64,000 nt of DNA. Source: Archilochus colubris (Eukaryota; Chordata; Aves; Apodiformes; Trochilidae). The stretch lies in contig CM041083.1 in assembly GCA_023079485.1 (NCBI GenBank), forward strand, positions 144,660,052 to 144,724,051, written 5' to 3'. Position numbers and translations under genes: made by a program. How positions within the stretch are numbered: the stretch's first letter is position 1; every line of letters starts with the position of its first letter. Under the pieces are notes generated by a model, which was not told the origin of the DNA, did not search any database, and was given only the letters and a program-made list of their open reading frames with translations. Below, piece after piece: positions 38,606 to 49,517 of this stretch.

Positions 38606-38825
38606 TGTAGCAGGAGGAGCCTTTCTTGCTCCTGAGGCTCAACAAGCTGCTGGCCTCTCCATGCCTCACACCAGAGTGAGCCTCTCTCTGTGGGTGTGTG
38701 TCCCACCTTTATTGGCCCCCTGGTCTTGCTTATGCCCAATAGGGGGCCTGTCCTAATCAGGCACAGGTGGACTCACACCCACTCTTTGGCAACTCGAGGC
38801 ACCTGGTTTATCTTGTTTCTCTACA
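38606..38825 (-). mobile_element. ERVK-like solo LTR, 220 bp, with 6-bp target duplication
   Basis: The element starts TGTAGCAGGAGG and ends TTTCTCTACA. The five terminal bases are perfect inverted repeats (TGTAG/CTACA) with the retroviral TG...CA ends. Both sides carry the identical hexamer AAGTAG, and a 6-bp duplication is the usual size for ERVK (class II) integrases. The minus strand has AATAAA at 38713-38708, just after a GC-rich hairpin, and a weak GCATAAGC upstream, so the LTR probably reads leftward. It is clearly richer in GC than its surroundings. No internal viral DNA is present, which fits LTR-LTR recombination that left one LTR. At 220 bp it is short for a class II LTR. I do not recognise the family. 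Confidence 0.82.
38714..38748 (-). other. GC-rich hairpin next to LTR polyadenylation signal
   Basis: GGCCCCCT (38714-38721) pairs perfectly with AGGGGGCC (38741-38748) across a 19-base loop. On the minus strand the hairpin sits directly before AATAAA. In retroviral LTRs such folds can bring the signal close to the cleavage site, but here that role is inferred. Confidence 0.6.
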
Positions 38826-38831
38826 AAGTAG
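38826..38831. repeat. Target-site duplication, right (AAGTAG)
   Basis: Identical to the hexamer at 38600-38605. Confidence 0.85.
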
Positions 38832-40438
38832 TAAGTTACTAATGCTCCCTGCTCTAGATCTTTCCAGTTCTCAAACTAACTGCTACTCTCAGTGAAAGTA
38901 AACTTTATTCAGCATACTGTAGATGCACATATTTGTTCCTCAATCTGAAATATTCATTCAGTAGCACATACTCTATGGAGATTGTTTAAGAGAAAAAAAT
39001 GCTTTGGACACTGAATTAGTAATACACACTGTCTGCACAGAAGGGTCAAAGAGCTAAGAGGGTTACCACATCTTTACATTCAGCAATTCATTTTGTATAG
39101 ACAGCCATCATAGGTCACATTGGAGCCTTTTATAATTCCTTTTATCTGATGATTGCTAACTGTAAGCTTTAATTTTGTCTTAATATTTTTTTCCTGGTAT
39201 GATATTTTCTTCAAGTTCCAGTGCACCTTTCAATACTATCAATTAGATAGTAAGCTGTACAAAATGTCAGAATATCAGCAATGTTCTTCTGCCCTGATAT
39301 TACTTCTTTGACAGTTTTAGAGCACGAACCTCACTAAAAGTCTGTAATCATGTCACCGAGTCATAGCTTGGGTGTTCCTTCTTTTATCACTCTGGGTAAC
39401 ATCAATAAGTAAAATCATTGCAATGTGTCTTTTTTTGTTAATTGCTTCATTTTCATTTATTTTCTGAAGCTTTTGTAGAGCTACAACGTGTTTCTGCTGA
39501 GATAAGAATGCTGAGATAGGATGCAGCCTGGCAGTTACATCACCTCTGTCTGCCAAAAGTGAGGCACTCAGTCCAAGTAGGTAATCAAAGTTCCTTCTTT
39601 TGCTAGTGGAGAGAGAAATTACTTCCCAAACTAAATTCATGCCAGTTATCTTAGGCAGTTATTATCAGATGGTGTTGGTCTTACACCTGGAAGTGCCTCT
39701 CTCCCTCTGTTGGTGATAGAGTCTAGATGACTACCTCAGACTTAAAAACCTTCATGCAATTATTTAAACAGTACTTTAAGCAAAAGATATCTTTTTTGTT
39801 ACTAATAACATTCCCTCTCTGTTCTCCTTTATTGTTACAAGGTGACAGACTATTAAATCCTTTGCAACTAGATCTAAACCAATCTTCCTATACAATGCTA
39901 TTTACTTAAGCAGTATTTATCAACAGTAATGTTTCAAAAGTTAAAAAATATGTATATGAAAGATAATATTATTAGAACAAATTATGCATTCTAGTACTAA
40001 TGAGATTCTAACAACTTTTTCATGGTATTTTATCTTTTTTTAAAAAACCCAGAAACTAAGGTTTCATTTATTGTTCTCAACTGAACACAAATGTAAGTTA
40101 AATTGTACTGAGGAACTGCTAATATTGTTTTTCAGCAACCACCTTAGTAGTACAGCACTCAAAAACATAATAGTGTTATACCATTTTAAAAAAAGTATTT
40201 GAGCATTCAGTTTTTCATGACATTTCATAATACTGATCTTAAGTAATTGCTTCTAAAATACGTGTTTTGACAAATGAAATTAAAGTGTGGACATTTTGAG
40301 TAATTCTGATATTTGAAACTAAAGATTGTCTGCATTATTATTTCTCATCTATCACTTGTTTCATTCACAGTGACCTTAAAGTTACTCTGCCATAGTCTCC
40401 TTGAAGGTGAATTGTAAAATTTCATTAGCAGCCTATGC

Positions 40439-40463
40439 TTTTTTTTTTTTTTTTTTTTTTTTT
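40439..40463. repeat. Poly-T run, 25 T
   Basis: Uninterrupted T-run followed by CCTCTGCTGCTTTC. Confidence 0.92.
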
Positions 40464-40891
40464 CCTCTGCTGCTTTCTTGCCAGGTAGACTAACACAGAG
40501 ACATCAGTCTTTTAGAGGTTGTTAGAAGAATATGACAGAGTTTTGATTGTTCATGAATGGTAGTATTTCTAAAGCATAGAAAGGAAAGAGACTAGGAAAA
40601 ATGGATTCTAGATTATTGTAAGAAACAACACCCAGTTGAATTCTTCAGTAAAAAGTATTTTGGACTAACATAAAATCTGAATACTACATACTGAGTACTA
40701 AGTACAGCTTTATTCAGGTCATATTACATGTCAATTGCTTATTTTTAATTTTAATTTTACTTTCTAATTTGTCCATCAAAATATCTTTCACATGTCAAAT
40801 ATTAAAGTTTTACTTGGCATCATAAATATATAGAGGTCTCCTTTCTCTTCTGTGCCAATGTCTTAATCTTTTTTTTCTTGTGTTCTATTTT

Positions 40892-40942
40892 GGTTTGGTT
40901 TTTGTTTTGTTTTTTTGTTTTTTGGGTGTTTGGGGGTTTTTT
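40892..40942. repeat. G/T-rich low-complexity tract
   Basis: Almost pure T and G, with TTTGG and GTTTT units and a GGGTGTTTGGGGG core. Confidence 0.8.
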
Positions 40943-41837
40943 TGCTTTATTGCAGGAATGTCTTCTAAAAATAAGTACATTTTGTATTTTTGTTCAGGCA
41001 TGCTAAGGATGTGGGCTAACTCTTTCCTGTGGGAACTAACTCTGTAGTTAAAAGCTATCTGATATTTTTCTCCTGAACTCTCAAACTAATCTCTGCCAGC
41101 TTCAAGTTCCTCTTCACCATACAGGCCTTACTGGTCTTTGGTGAAGCTTAACTCAGAAAGGATTTTGAAGTTCAGGAGGATCAGCAGCACTTTTCACTGT
41201 TCTTTATAGATGGAAAGCCCATGAAAAGTGCAAGATGCCTGTAAAAAATTGTAACAACATTTTTTCCCTACTTTTCAGTATGCAACAGTTTACAGAAATG
41301 GTATGGATTACATCAACTCAACTTGAAGGAATTAGAGTATGTTTTATTTTTTGTATTATTTCCTCAGTTTGTGATATTCTTCCCTTAGAGTCTCTAGACA
41401 CTTCAATATTCTTCTGTTTGCAAAGTCTTGGAGGGGAAGTGGTGCTGAGATTGTCATTTTTTTGTTTAAACAGGTGAAAATCTCTGTGTTGGAGGATGTG
41501 GTGTGAACCACAGTTTGGAGAGAAATGCTTGTTGAGATACTCTATATAAGGAAAGTACATTTAGCTCACTTTTTAGTAAGAAAATAATTGCACTGAAATA
41601 TATGTCTCTTGTTTTTCACTTAAGGTGTTGTGAACTTTTAAAATTAATTATAATGTCAGTCTGTGCCATTTCAGATAAAATAGATCCCTTTATACATATA
41701 ACACAAAAGGCAAAGTGTAATGTAACCCATATATTTTCACAATCCTACTTGAAATGTTATTAAAGATGATATTGTGGGCAAACATGAAGAAAAAGAACTA
41801 TAATATGCCTCGAAAAAAAAAGTTTTGTTCTGTTTTT

Positions 41838-41936
41838 GCTAAGTCACAGGTTAATGGGTGAAAAATATGTTCATGAGCAGGTAGATCATGCATTAAACTG
41901 GAGTTTATGTTATTTAAACTTTTTGGAACAACATGT
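41838..41936 (+). repeat. ~100-bp dispersed repeat, copy B
   Basis: Aligns along its whole length with 37982-38082. Neither flank resembles an LTR end, so this copy stands alone. After it, the word ATATGACT occurs about 10 bp later than in copy A, so the homology may extend slightly past the stated end. Confidence 0.88.
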
Positions 41937-42684
41937 ATCCTAATATGACTAAATAGTCTGAAATGATGCATTTAGACTGGAAAGATAGTTTTCCCTAGAC
42001 TGGAGTTACATAACACAGATTCTGAGAAAAATCTGTAGCATTTATACTTTGAAAACTCCTGCTTCTAGAGGCTCATTTTGAACTTTATGACTTTGACAGC
42101 CTCTGACCTTGAAAGACGCTTGTCTTATCCTCCATCATGTTATTTCTGTTCAGCAAGTCCTCTTCCAAATTGATATGTTCTTTCTGAATGAAAAGTATTC
42201 TAAGCACTTCACATCTTCAACAAACGTTTGTTATTTTGTCATTTCAGCCTGTCACATTGTTAAGCTACCTAATGCAATGGATCAAAATGATTCAACACTA
42301 GCTTCTGGGGTTACATTTATTGTGATGTACAACACACTAAAGATAAATGACAATTAAAACAAAACTCTCAGGCTAGAGTTACACTTCTTGCTAATGACTG
42401 CAAATATGAATATATGTCTTAGTTATCTAGGAATGGATTATCTGTGTATTTTATCAACAAAGCAATGGATGTAGGCAATGCAAATTGGTTCATGTCTGAT
42501 AAGATTTATTAGTACAACATCATTCAAACCTAGTTAGGTTTCTCCCAAGTGCATTTGCATCTTAATGCAGTATAGCCATCCTGTATGAAGTCAGTTTGAG
42601 TCTTGCTGGCAGTCTGAACTGGGAACAAAAACCTGATGGGAAGAAATCAAAGCAATGGAGTCAGACTCTTCTCAGTACTATCTT

Positions 42685-42963
42685 GTGAGAGGACAAGAGG
42701 CAAATGACACAAATTAAAGCACATAAAATTCAATATGAGCACAAGAAAACACATTTTTACTGTACAGATGGTTAAAAACAAGAACAGGTTGCCCAGAGTG
42801 GTTGTGGAATCTGCACCCTTGAATTTATTCAAAACCTGACTGAACACTGTCCTGGGCAGCCTACTGTATCTGACCCTCTTGACCTTGAGTGAGGGAGATG
42901 AAATGGATGTTCTCAAGAGGCTCCTTCTAAATGAAGCACTCCTGTGTTTCTGTGATTCTGTGT
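42685..42963 (+). mobile_element. CR1 LINE 3'-end fragment, + strand, old
   Basis: A diverged CR1 3' end. GAACAGGTTGCCCAGAGTGG at 42782-42801 is close to the conserved CR1 C-terminal coding segment (NRLPR/WNRLP type). It is followed by GTTGTGGAATCTGCACCCTT, a decayed 3' untranslated region and the tail GTGTTTCTGTGATTCTGTG. The many substitutions mark it as old. The 143-codon minus-strand frame covering it is only the reverse complement of this repeat. Confidence 0.88.
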
Positions 42964-43910
42964 AAATACTCAAAAGGTGACAATTCAGCAGATGAATACT
43001 GTAAAATAATCTGTGAGGTGACAAGAGAGCTAAACTGGGCTGGCTTGAGTCAACAGTCCTATTTGTCAGCTCCACCACCAGGAAAAGTTCCAGGATTCAT
43101 AGAAGGGCTGTGCAAAACTCAGCAGACTCCAGTTTCTAAACTGAAGTACCTGCTGAGAGTGCATTCATTTTTCATAAAAATCCCATCATCAAATTGCTTC
43201 CAACACTGATGATCCTCCAGCCTTTCTGATACCTCAATAAATTACTAGCTAGTTCTGAACACAATATATATATATTGGCTCTGATCAATGTCTAGGGACC
43301 TACAAACTTCTAGAAAAACCTCTTTATTCTCAGGTCATCTTTTCATACATGTAATCTATGGCAATGCTCAAAACAAGACCAACTAATTGCCTTCTTTTCC
43401 CAAGAGTCCCATGGTTTAGAATTCACATTCACTCACCTGGTTCAGCAATTTCTTGAGAACTGCTAGCCAATTTAGCAATTAGACAGCAAGATATTCTTTA
43501 CATTAATGTAAAAACTTTGTTTTATAGGGGTTTCTTGCCATATAGCTAAGGATGTCTAAGCTATTTCTACATACATTCCTTAAGGCCTCTGGTGCACTAT
43601 TAAGTCTGTGGCCTTGTCTGAAGTTTTTATAATACATTCTAAAATTTTAAATAAAATTTATCAGATACCTTCTCAAATGCATTCTGATCAAACCTTCCAA
43701 AAATGCTAGTCTTTAAGTACACTTTTTAAATATCCAGGGAGCTGAACTAAAATTAAATAAGCAATTTGTACTGTTCAATATTAGTTTTGTGTGTGTGTAT
43801 TTCCAGTATGCAATATCTTTCCATTTTCTTTCTCTGCTATATTTTATAGAATAAAGTGAAAGCTAATTAAAAAGCTAATAAAAGCTCATGCCCTCTGAGC
43901 ACAGATGAAG

Positions 43911-43932
43911 TTATTTATTTATTTATTTATTT
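43911..43932. repeat. (TTAT)n microsatellite
   Basis: About five perfect TTAT/ATTT units. Confidence 0.9.
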
Positions 43933-44644
43933 GTGTGGGTTTATTTGGTTTTTCTTTTAGTAAAGATTTCCCTTGAACTATGTCTGCAGACATTCACACT
44001 ATAAATTGGTGTCCCACAGCTGGGCTTGCATAGGTCAAGGAGAACTAATCAACTAATGAAATGTTCCTAAAAAATTACATGGATTTTACTTCATACTCAT
44101 GACTCATGTCAACTCTATGTCTTCATGTAAACTAGAACAGGCTGAACAATTATTTTAAAGTAGCTGAATTTGTTATCAGCTCTGGTAAATGTTCATCTAC
44201 ACTTTTAAATCTATGGATGTGAGAGGATTGCTGGCAAGATATCCTTTTAGATGACCACAAATGAAGGCCTGTGGGAAGCACAGGGAGATGCAGCTATGGA
44301 CAGCTGCAATCCAATGGCATCTTCCAAACTGCTTTGGTGACACTTAAAGAAGATAAAATGGTGGGAAAGGCCTAAGATGAAAATGCATCAAACCTACATT
44401 GATTCATTTTAAGCAGCTTTGTGTCTATGCCTCACCTGTGCGACACAGATCTGCTCCCTCTTTACCTTCCCATCTCAGAGAAAAACACATTTAACAGGTC
44501 CTATGGTGTGAAGAGGCAACTGGTTTTTCATGATTCCTGTTCTCTCTTTAGTCATTGCAGTGCTTCTTACATGAATTCAATGGGATATGAGAACTTAGGC
44601 AATATTTTTTTCCATTTTATGTCATTCATAAACAAGGTATATTG

Positions 44645-44681
44645 AAGGGGATGAAGCCCCTTCATCCAAGGGGATGAAGCC
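44645..44681. repeat. Compound palindrome and 14-bp direct repeat
   Basis: AAGGGGATGAAGCC occurs at 44645-44658 and again at 44668-44681. Between them CTTCATCC (44660-44667) is the exact reverse complement of GGATGAAG (44649-44656 and 44672-44679), so either outer copy can pair with the middle arm. Confidence 0.9.
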
Positions 44682-44753
44682 TAGGATTTTGTTTGTCTGT
44701 TTTTAAGGTTTGAAACCAGTTTTGTTTGCTGGTTATTTTGTTTATATCTAACT

Positions 44754-46036
44754 ACACAGAATTACAGAATGGTTTGGGTTGAAAGGGACCTTGAAGATCA
44801 TTCAGTTCCAACCCTCCTGCCATGGGCTGGGACACCTTCCACTCAGCCAGGCTTCTCAAAGTCCCATCCAACTTGGCAGAAATAATTAGGAATTAAGAAT
44901 TTCTGCCTAATGTCTAACCTAAATCTCCCCTCTTGAAGTTTGAAACCATTTCCCCTTGTCCTCTCACTACACACCCATGTAGAAAGCCCCAGCCCTACCC
45001 CAGCTGTCTTGTAGCCCCCCTGCAGATATTGGAAGGTTGCTATAAGTTCACCTCAGAGCCTCCTTTTCTCCAGTCTGAACAGCCCCAACTTCTTTAGCCT
45101 GGCTTCATAAGGGGAGGTGCTCCAGCCCTCTGATCATTTTAGTGTCTCTCCTCTGGACACATTCCAGGAGCTCTGTGTTCTTCTTATGCTGGGGACTCCA
45201 GAACTCAACAAAACACTCCAGGTGGGGTCTCACAAGAGCAGAATAAAGGGGGAGAATCCTCTCCCTCTACCAGCTGTCTGTGCTTCTTTTCATGCATCCC
45301 AGGACCCCATTGGCTTTCTGAGCTGCAAGTACACACTAATAACTCATGTTGAGCTTCTGGTCCATGACCACACCAAAGTCCTTCTCAGGGCTGTCCACAA
45401 TCCTTTCTCCAACCTGTATTCATGCATGGGATATTACTGTCCCAGGTGCAGAACCTTGCACTTACCTCTGTTGAACTTCATGCAGGTTGCATGAGTCCAC
45501 CTCTCAAGCCTGTCAAGGTCCCTCTGGATGGCATCCCTTCCCTCCAGTGCGTTGACTTCACCACACAATTTGGTGTCATCTTCAAACTTGCTGAGGGTGC
45601 ACCTGATTCTACTGTCCATGTCACCAACAAAGATGTTGAACAGTGCTGGTCTGAGTACCAACCCTTGAGGAGCACCACTTGTCACACATCTCCAGTTGGA
45701 CATGGGTGCATCCTCTTTAGGTGCAAACAGCCAGCCAGTTCCTTACGCAATGAGTGATCTGTCCATCAAACCCATATCGTTCCAGTTTAGAGGTCAGAAT
45801 GTTGTGTGGGACAGTGTTGAATGTTTTGTACAGATCCAGGTCGATGACATGTGTTGCTCTGCCTTTATCCACCAATACCATGACCACCAAATTAGTCAGG
45901 CAGGACTTAGTGAAGCCATGCTGGCTGTCACCAGTCACCCCTTTGTTATCCTCATGCCTTAGCAGAGCTCTCAGGAGAATCTGCTCAATGGTCTTGCCAG
46001 GCACAGAGGAAAGACTGACAGGCCTATAGTCAATCT
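44754..46036 (-). mobile_element. CR1 LINE copy with RT remnants, - strand
   Basis: About 1.28 kb of CR1 on the minus strand. Its 3' end on + reads ACACAGAATTACAGAATGG and then GTTTGGGTTGAAAGGGACC. The minus strand from 46030 encodes [20 protein letters not shown], the entry to the RT domain, then a decayed motif A region reading [16 protein letters not shown] (the usual FDTVPH has become FNTVPH). A second frame (45703-45434) gives FNIFVGDMD, SKFEDDTKL with both catalytic aspartates, and CMKFNRGKCKVLHLGQ. Several frameshifts make it non-functional. The CMKFN and CKVLHLGQ variants differ from the GMRFN and CRVLHF form at 6.2 and 12.3 kb, so this is a different, probably older, CR1 subfamily. 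A 15-bp inverted repeat sits at its truncated 5' junction. Confidence 0.95.
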
Positions 46037-46084
46037 GTAATTGAGGGTAAATATATAGGCACATGTAGACCTCAATTACAGATT
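46032..46084. repeat. 15-bp perfect inverted repeat at CR1 5' junction
   Basis: AATCTGTAATTGAGG (46032-46046) and CCTCAATTACAGATT (46070-46084) are exact reverse complements separated by 23 bases. The left arm begins where recognisable CR1 sequence stops, and the right arm is in the flank. Confidence 0.92.
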
Positions 46085-48338
46085 TAATTAATTACATTTT
46101 TCTGATCCAAGCATCTTACACTTCACTTTGAGTGTGTTTGTCAAATAGAAGTTTTACAGTAATAATAACAAGTGTCAGAATACAGGGAAACACAAACATG
46201 TACTTAAAAGTTATTTCCATCCACTTCTATCAGAAGCAATTGGGAAGCCCTTGATGTTTTCTAGTGACTCGGGAAAATGAAGTGTTGATCTCTGCTCTCT
46301 TTTAGGTAAACTGAAGAAAACCTTCTATGAGCATCCCTAAATCTAAATCATTCCTAACTTCAATGGTCAGCAGATGCTTTATAAATTACATTCATTGTTT
46401 CTGAGCATCTGAAAAATAGCTGTCAAGGTAAGCAACAATTTTATTTGTGATACAGAAAGCAAGTGATAACAAATGTTTTAATTAACACCATCCCTTCTGC
46501 CAACTGCAGAGTCTATCCACTCCAACTTAAACCACTAAAATGAGAAAACCTGAAATACTTATATAAAAATGTTTCTGCAGTAACGATGGTTTGTCCTTGA
46601 GTTTACTGTAATACATTTGAACTATATTCAGCATGTCAGCAGATTCTTTCTATACTATTCTAGTGTTCTTAGCCTCTAGTAATTCCACCTGGGCTTGCCT
46701 TCTCCCTTCAATCCCTCAATATATGAGGGGTGTTGTTCTGCCACCTATAGTCCTTAACAAATCCAGATAATTTCAGCTTTCTCCTATGAGCACTTCCCTT
46801 AGGATGATTGTATCCATGAGTTCCACAAATGTAGAACCAGATGTAGGTCTCTTTAAAAACCACAATCTTAGGAAGTGATAACAGATACATATTTGTGTCC
46901 TGCAAAAGGACAGAGAAAAAAACAGATTTTCAAACTATTCTAGGCCAAAATCCCATCTCTTATCACACAAGTTTCCTTTACTCAAGCAATAATTAATGAT
47001 CTGCATAGGTTAGCAGCATATAAATACCTCTTATCTAAAATGATCAAGTATCTGATTCACAAAAAAAAAAAAAATATGTAGAACCACCTTCTGAGATTAG
47101 AATGTCTCAAAGCATCACCTTCTCTTTTTTAAAATAAATGTCATATAAATATAAACATATAAATATGAGATAGATGTTGGTTACCACAGCTAAACAATTG
47201 AAATCCTTGCTAAAAAGCAAATCACTGGTGGCAAAGTGTCACAAAAAGAGAACAGCTTCCTCCTCCAGGTGTGAAATATAGATGGTGATACAAAAGCTCT
47301 CTTTGACATGAATATTTGGTGCAATACACAGAGTAGCCCACATCCTATGCTCACCATTACCCAGACCAGCTAAAGAGTGTTCTGGCTGTCTCTGTGTCTC
47401 CATGACTGACCTATAAAACTTGAGCACAAATACCTTCTTTTCCAGGACAGTTTACAGAGATATGCAGTTTTATTTCACACATCAATAACCTGCTGCCTCT
47501 GAAAGAAATATAATCTATGTTAATGGCAGTTAAAAAACCCAAAAAACGTCAGTAGATTTAAAGGGAGGATTAGGAAAAGTTATGGACGTTAGGCCCATCA
47601 GTAGCTGTTAAACACAATTAATGAAATGCAATCTGCCTCAGCAAGTTCCAGGAAACTGGGGGGCTTTAAGGGGAAAGGAATCACTCTGCACCTGTTCTTA
47701 CATTTTTTTTCCTTCAGCACAAGAAAGTGGAAAGTATTTGAGGCAGGATGTTGGCTTGAATGAACTTCTGAATTGATGCATAAGAGAAATTTATATATGT
47801 CACATATAAACCAGTTTTCAAAGCCCCATAATAAATTCCAGATGGCACAAATGAAAAGAAATGATTTCTTGAACACCAAAAAAGAGTACTATATTGTCTC
47901 ATGATTCCTCTACATCTTAGTTCCTCCCTGCCAAAAACTGAAATACTATCTATAGAAGTCTACTTCAGGATCAGCAGGATGTTCAAATGCATCCCATTTG
48001 ATTCAAAGGCTTGCCAGTTACCTTCCATTATTATTACCTCAGAGTCCAGAGTTTTCCATTTTTTCAAGTTTTCCTGCACATGGGATACTGCTCTTCAACA
48101 GGAGAGTCTGTCATATTAACAACTACTCATCCATGTTAATACTTTCAGTGTTAATTCCTTTCTTTTAATTTCCTTTTCCAATTTTGCTTTCATTTTAGTG
48201 CACTAGATTCCTGAGTATTCATGCTCAGGAATCCAGCAGAAGTGGTCATGCTCCAGTCTGGAGCATCATAATTTCCCATTTTCCTCTTCTAACAAGCACA
48301 GTCCCCAACCTGTGTTACTGACAGCCCCACTTATAAAG
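46085..48338. other. Non-coding stretch
   Basis: AT-rich DNA with a 15-base A-run around 47060-47074. No gene or transposon is recognised. Frames are 93 codons or less. Confidence 0.55.
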
Positions 48339-48657
48339 ATAGAATCATAGAATTGGCTGGATTGGAAGGGACATCAGAGATCATCAAGTCCAACCCTTGA
48401 ACCACCGCTGCCGTTACCAGACCATGGCACTGAGTGCCACATCCAGTCTCTTTTTAAATATCTCCAGGGATGGAGAAATCCACTACTTCCCTGGGCAGCC
48501 CATTCCAATGCCTGATCACTCTCTCCGTAAAGAAATTCTTTCTAATATCTAACCTAAACTTCCCCTGGCACAACTTAAGACCATGCCCTTTTGTCTTGTT
48601 GAAAGTCGTCTGGCAAAAGAGACCAACCCCCCCCGGGCTACAACCTCCTTTCAGGTC
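48339..48657 (-). mobile_element. CR1 LINE 3'-end fragment, - strand, young type
   Basis: Starts on + with ATAGAATCATAGAATTGGCT and GGATTGGAAGGGACATCAGA, then CCATGGCACTGAGTGCCACA. The minus strand from about 48669 keeps the last CR1 codons ([20 protein letters not shown], then [14 protein letters not shown]) in one frame. It is severely 5'-truncated at about 48657. It matches the 6.2-kb copy closely over its length and is among the least diverged CR1 pieces here. Confidence 0.94.
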
Positions 48658-48736
48658 TGTCTCACTCAAAATGAGGCCATCATTACTCTAACAAAATCTT
48701 ATATGAATCTTTTGATGCTAAGAGTTTTCTGTGGAT

Positions 48737-48741
48737 GTTCT
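48737..48741. repeat. Target-site duplication, left (GTTCT)
   Basis: Five bases immediately before the LTR, repeated exactly after it. Confidence 0.8.
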
Positions 48742-49512
48742 TGTCACGGTTTAACACTGGCCCGGCAATTAAACCGAATAACAGACGCTCTCTTTAATCT
48801 CTCTCTCCCCTCGATGAAGAAAGGAGAGAGAATAAGGGAGAGAGACTTATGAGTTGGAAACTAAACTACACAACTTTAATGAAACAGTAATGGTAAATAG
48901 GGAAAAATTACTAAATATATACAAATATACAGGAAAATGGAAACCACATTCCTCCCCCTTCCCCCCAATAACTCTCACGTCACCACCGAGGCTGTAGGGC
49001 AACCCTGGGAAAGTCCAGGCTGGACTCTTGGAGTCGGCAGCAGTCGGGAACCGGAGGCAGGAACACACAGATATGGGCTGGCACGGATCAGGAGCACAGG
49101 CAGACGAACGAACCGGATCCTTCCAGGATGCCAAGGGAGGAACGGAAGCAGGAAAAGTCCGGAAATCCAGAATTCCCTCAAATTTATACTGAGTGTGACG
49201 TATATGGGATGGAATACTCTGTTTGGTCAATTCTGGCATCTATCTCGTCTGTTCCTCCCTAAAGGAGGGTTCAGGTGGGACCTCTTTACTCCTTCTGGAG
49301 GGCAAAATGTTTTCCTTAGAGCTGATAAGAGTCCTTGGCTCTGCACACCAGTCTCTAGCAGTAACTATAAACATCAAGTGTTATCAATCCTAGAAACAGA
49401 CACTGAGAAACTTGCTGTTAGTTTCAGCAAGTACAGCTACTTACAAGGGACTTAGCTAAAAGCAAAAGTACAGAAACAGAAAACCACCTTTATCCTGGTC
49501 CAAACCAGGACA
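48742..49512 (-). mobile_element. ERVL-like solo LTR, 771 bp, with 5-bp target duplication
   Basis: The left end reads TGTCACGGTTTAACACTGG and the right end CTGGTCCAAACCAGGACA. The outer ~11 bases form an imperfect inverted repeat with TG...CA ends. GTTCT flanks it on both sides, and a 5-bp duplication is typical of avian ERVL (class III). On the minus strand AGTATAAATT (49190-49181) is a good TATA box. ATTAAA (48880-48875) about 300 bases downstream can be the polyadenylation signal, so the LTR reads leftward. It keeps many CpG sites and perfect flanking repeats, which suggests a relatively recent insertion. No internal viral DNA is present. A 172-codon frame on + (48937-49455) runs antisense to the LTR and is not a viral gene that I recognise. 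It is related to the LTR at 37.8 kb by its ends and the GGAATA...TTTGGT block. Confidence 0.88.
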
Positions 49513-49517
49513 GTTCT
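49513..49517. repeat. Target-site duplication, right (GTTCT)
   Basis: Identical to the pentamer at 48737-48741. Confidence 0.8.

Larger units (their letters stand above)
38832..42684. other. Non-coding stretch with repeats
   Basis: Contains a poly-T run, a G/T-rich tract and copy B of the dispersed repeat, listed separately. No exon is recognised. Frames are 95 codons or less. Confidence 0.55.
42964..44753. other. Non-coding stretch
   Basis: AT-rich DNA with a (TTAT)n repeat and a small palindromic repeat cluster, listed separately. No gene is recognised. Confidence 0.55.

Noticed and set aside
39700..39713. CTCCCTCTGTTGG as a minus-strand CTCF site
   Set aside because: Two mismatches at important positions of the core. 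Too weak to list.
42647..43078. 143-codon minus-strand frame
   Set aside because: Mostly the reverse complement of an old + strand CR1 fragment. It has no family resemblance.
45117..46029. Plus-strand frames of up to 125 codons
   Set aside because: Antisense to the minus-strand CR1 copy at 44.8-46.0 kb.
48937..49455. 172-codon + frame and 130-codon - frame inside the LTR
   Set aside because: They lie within a solo LTR, which carries no viral genes. The long frame runs antisense to the inferred transcription direction, and the open state follows from local GC-richer composition.
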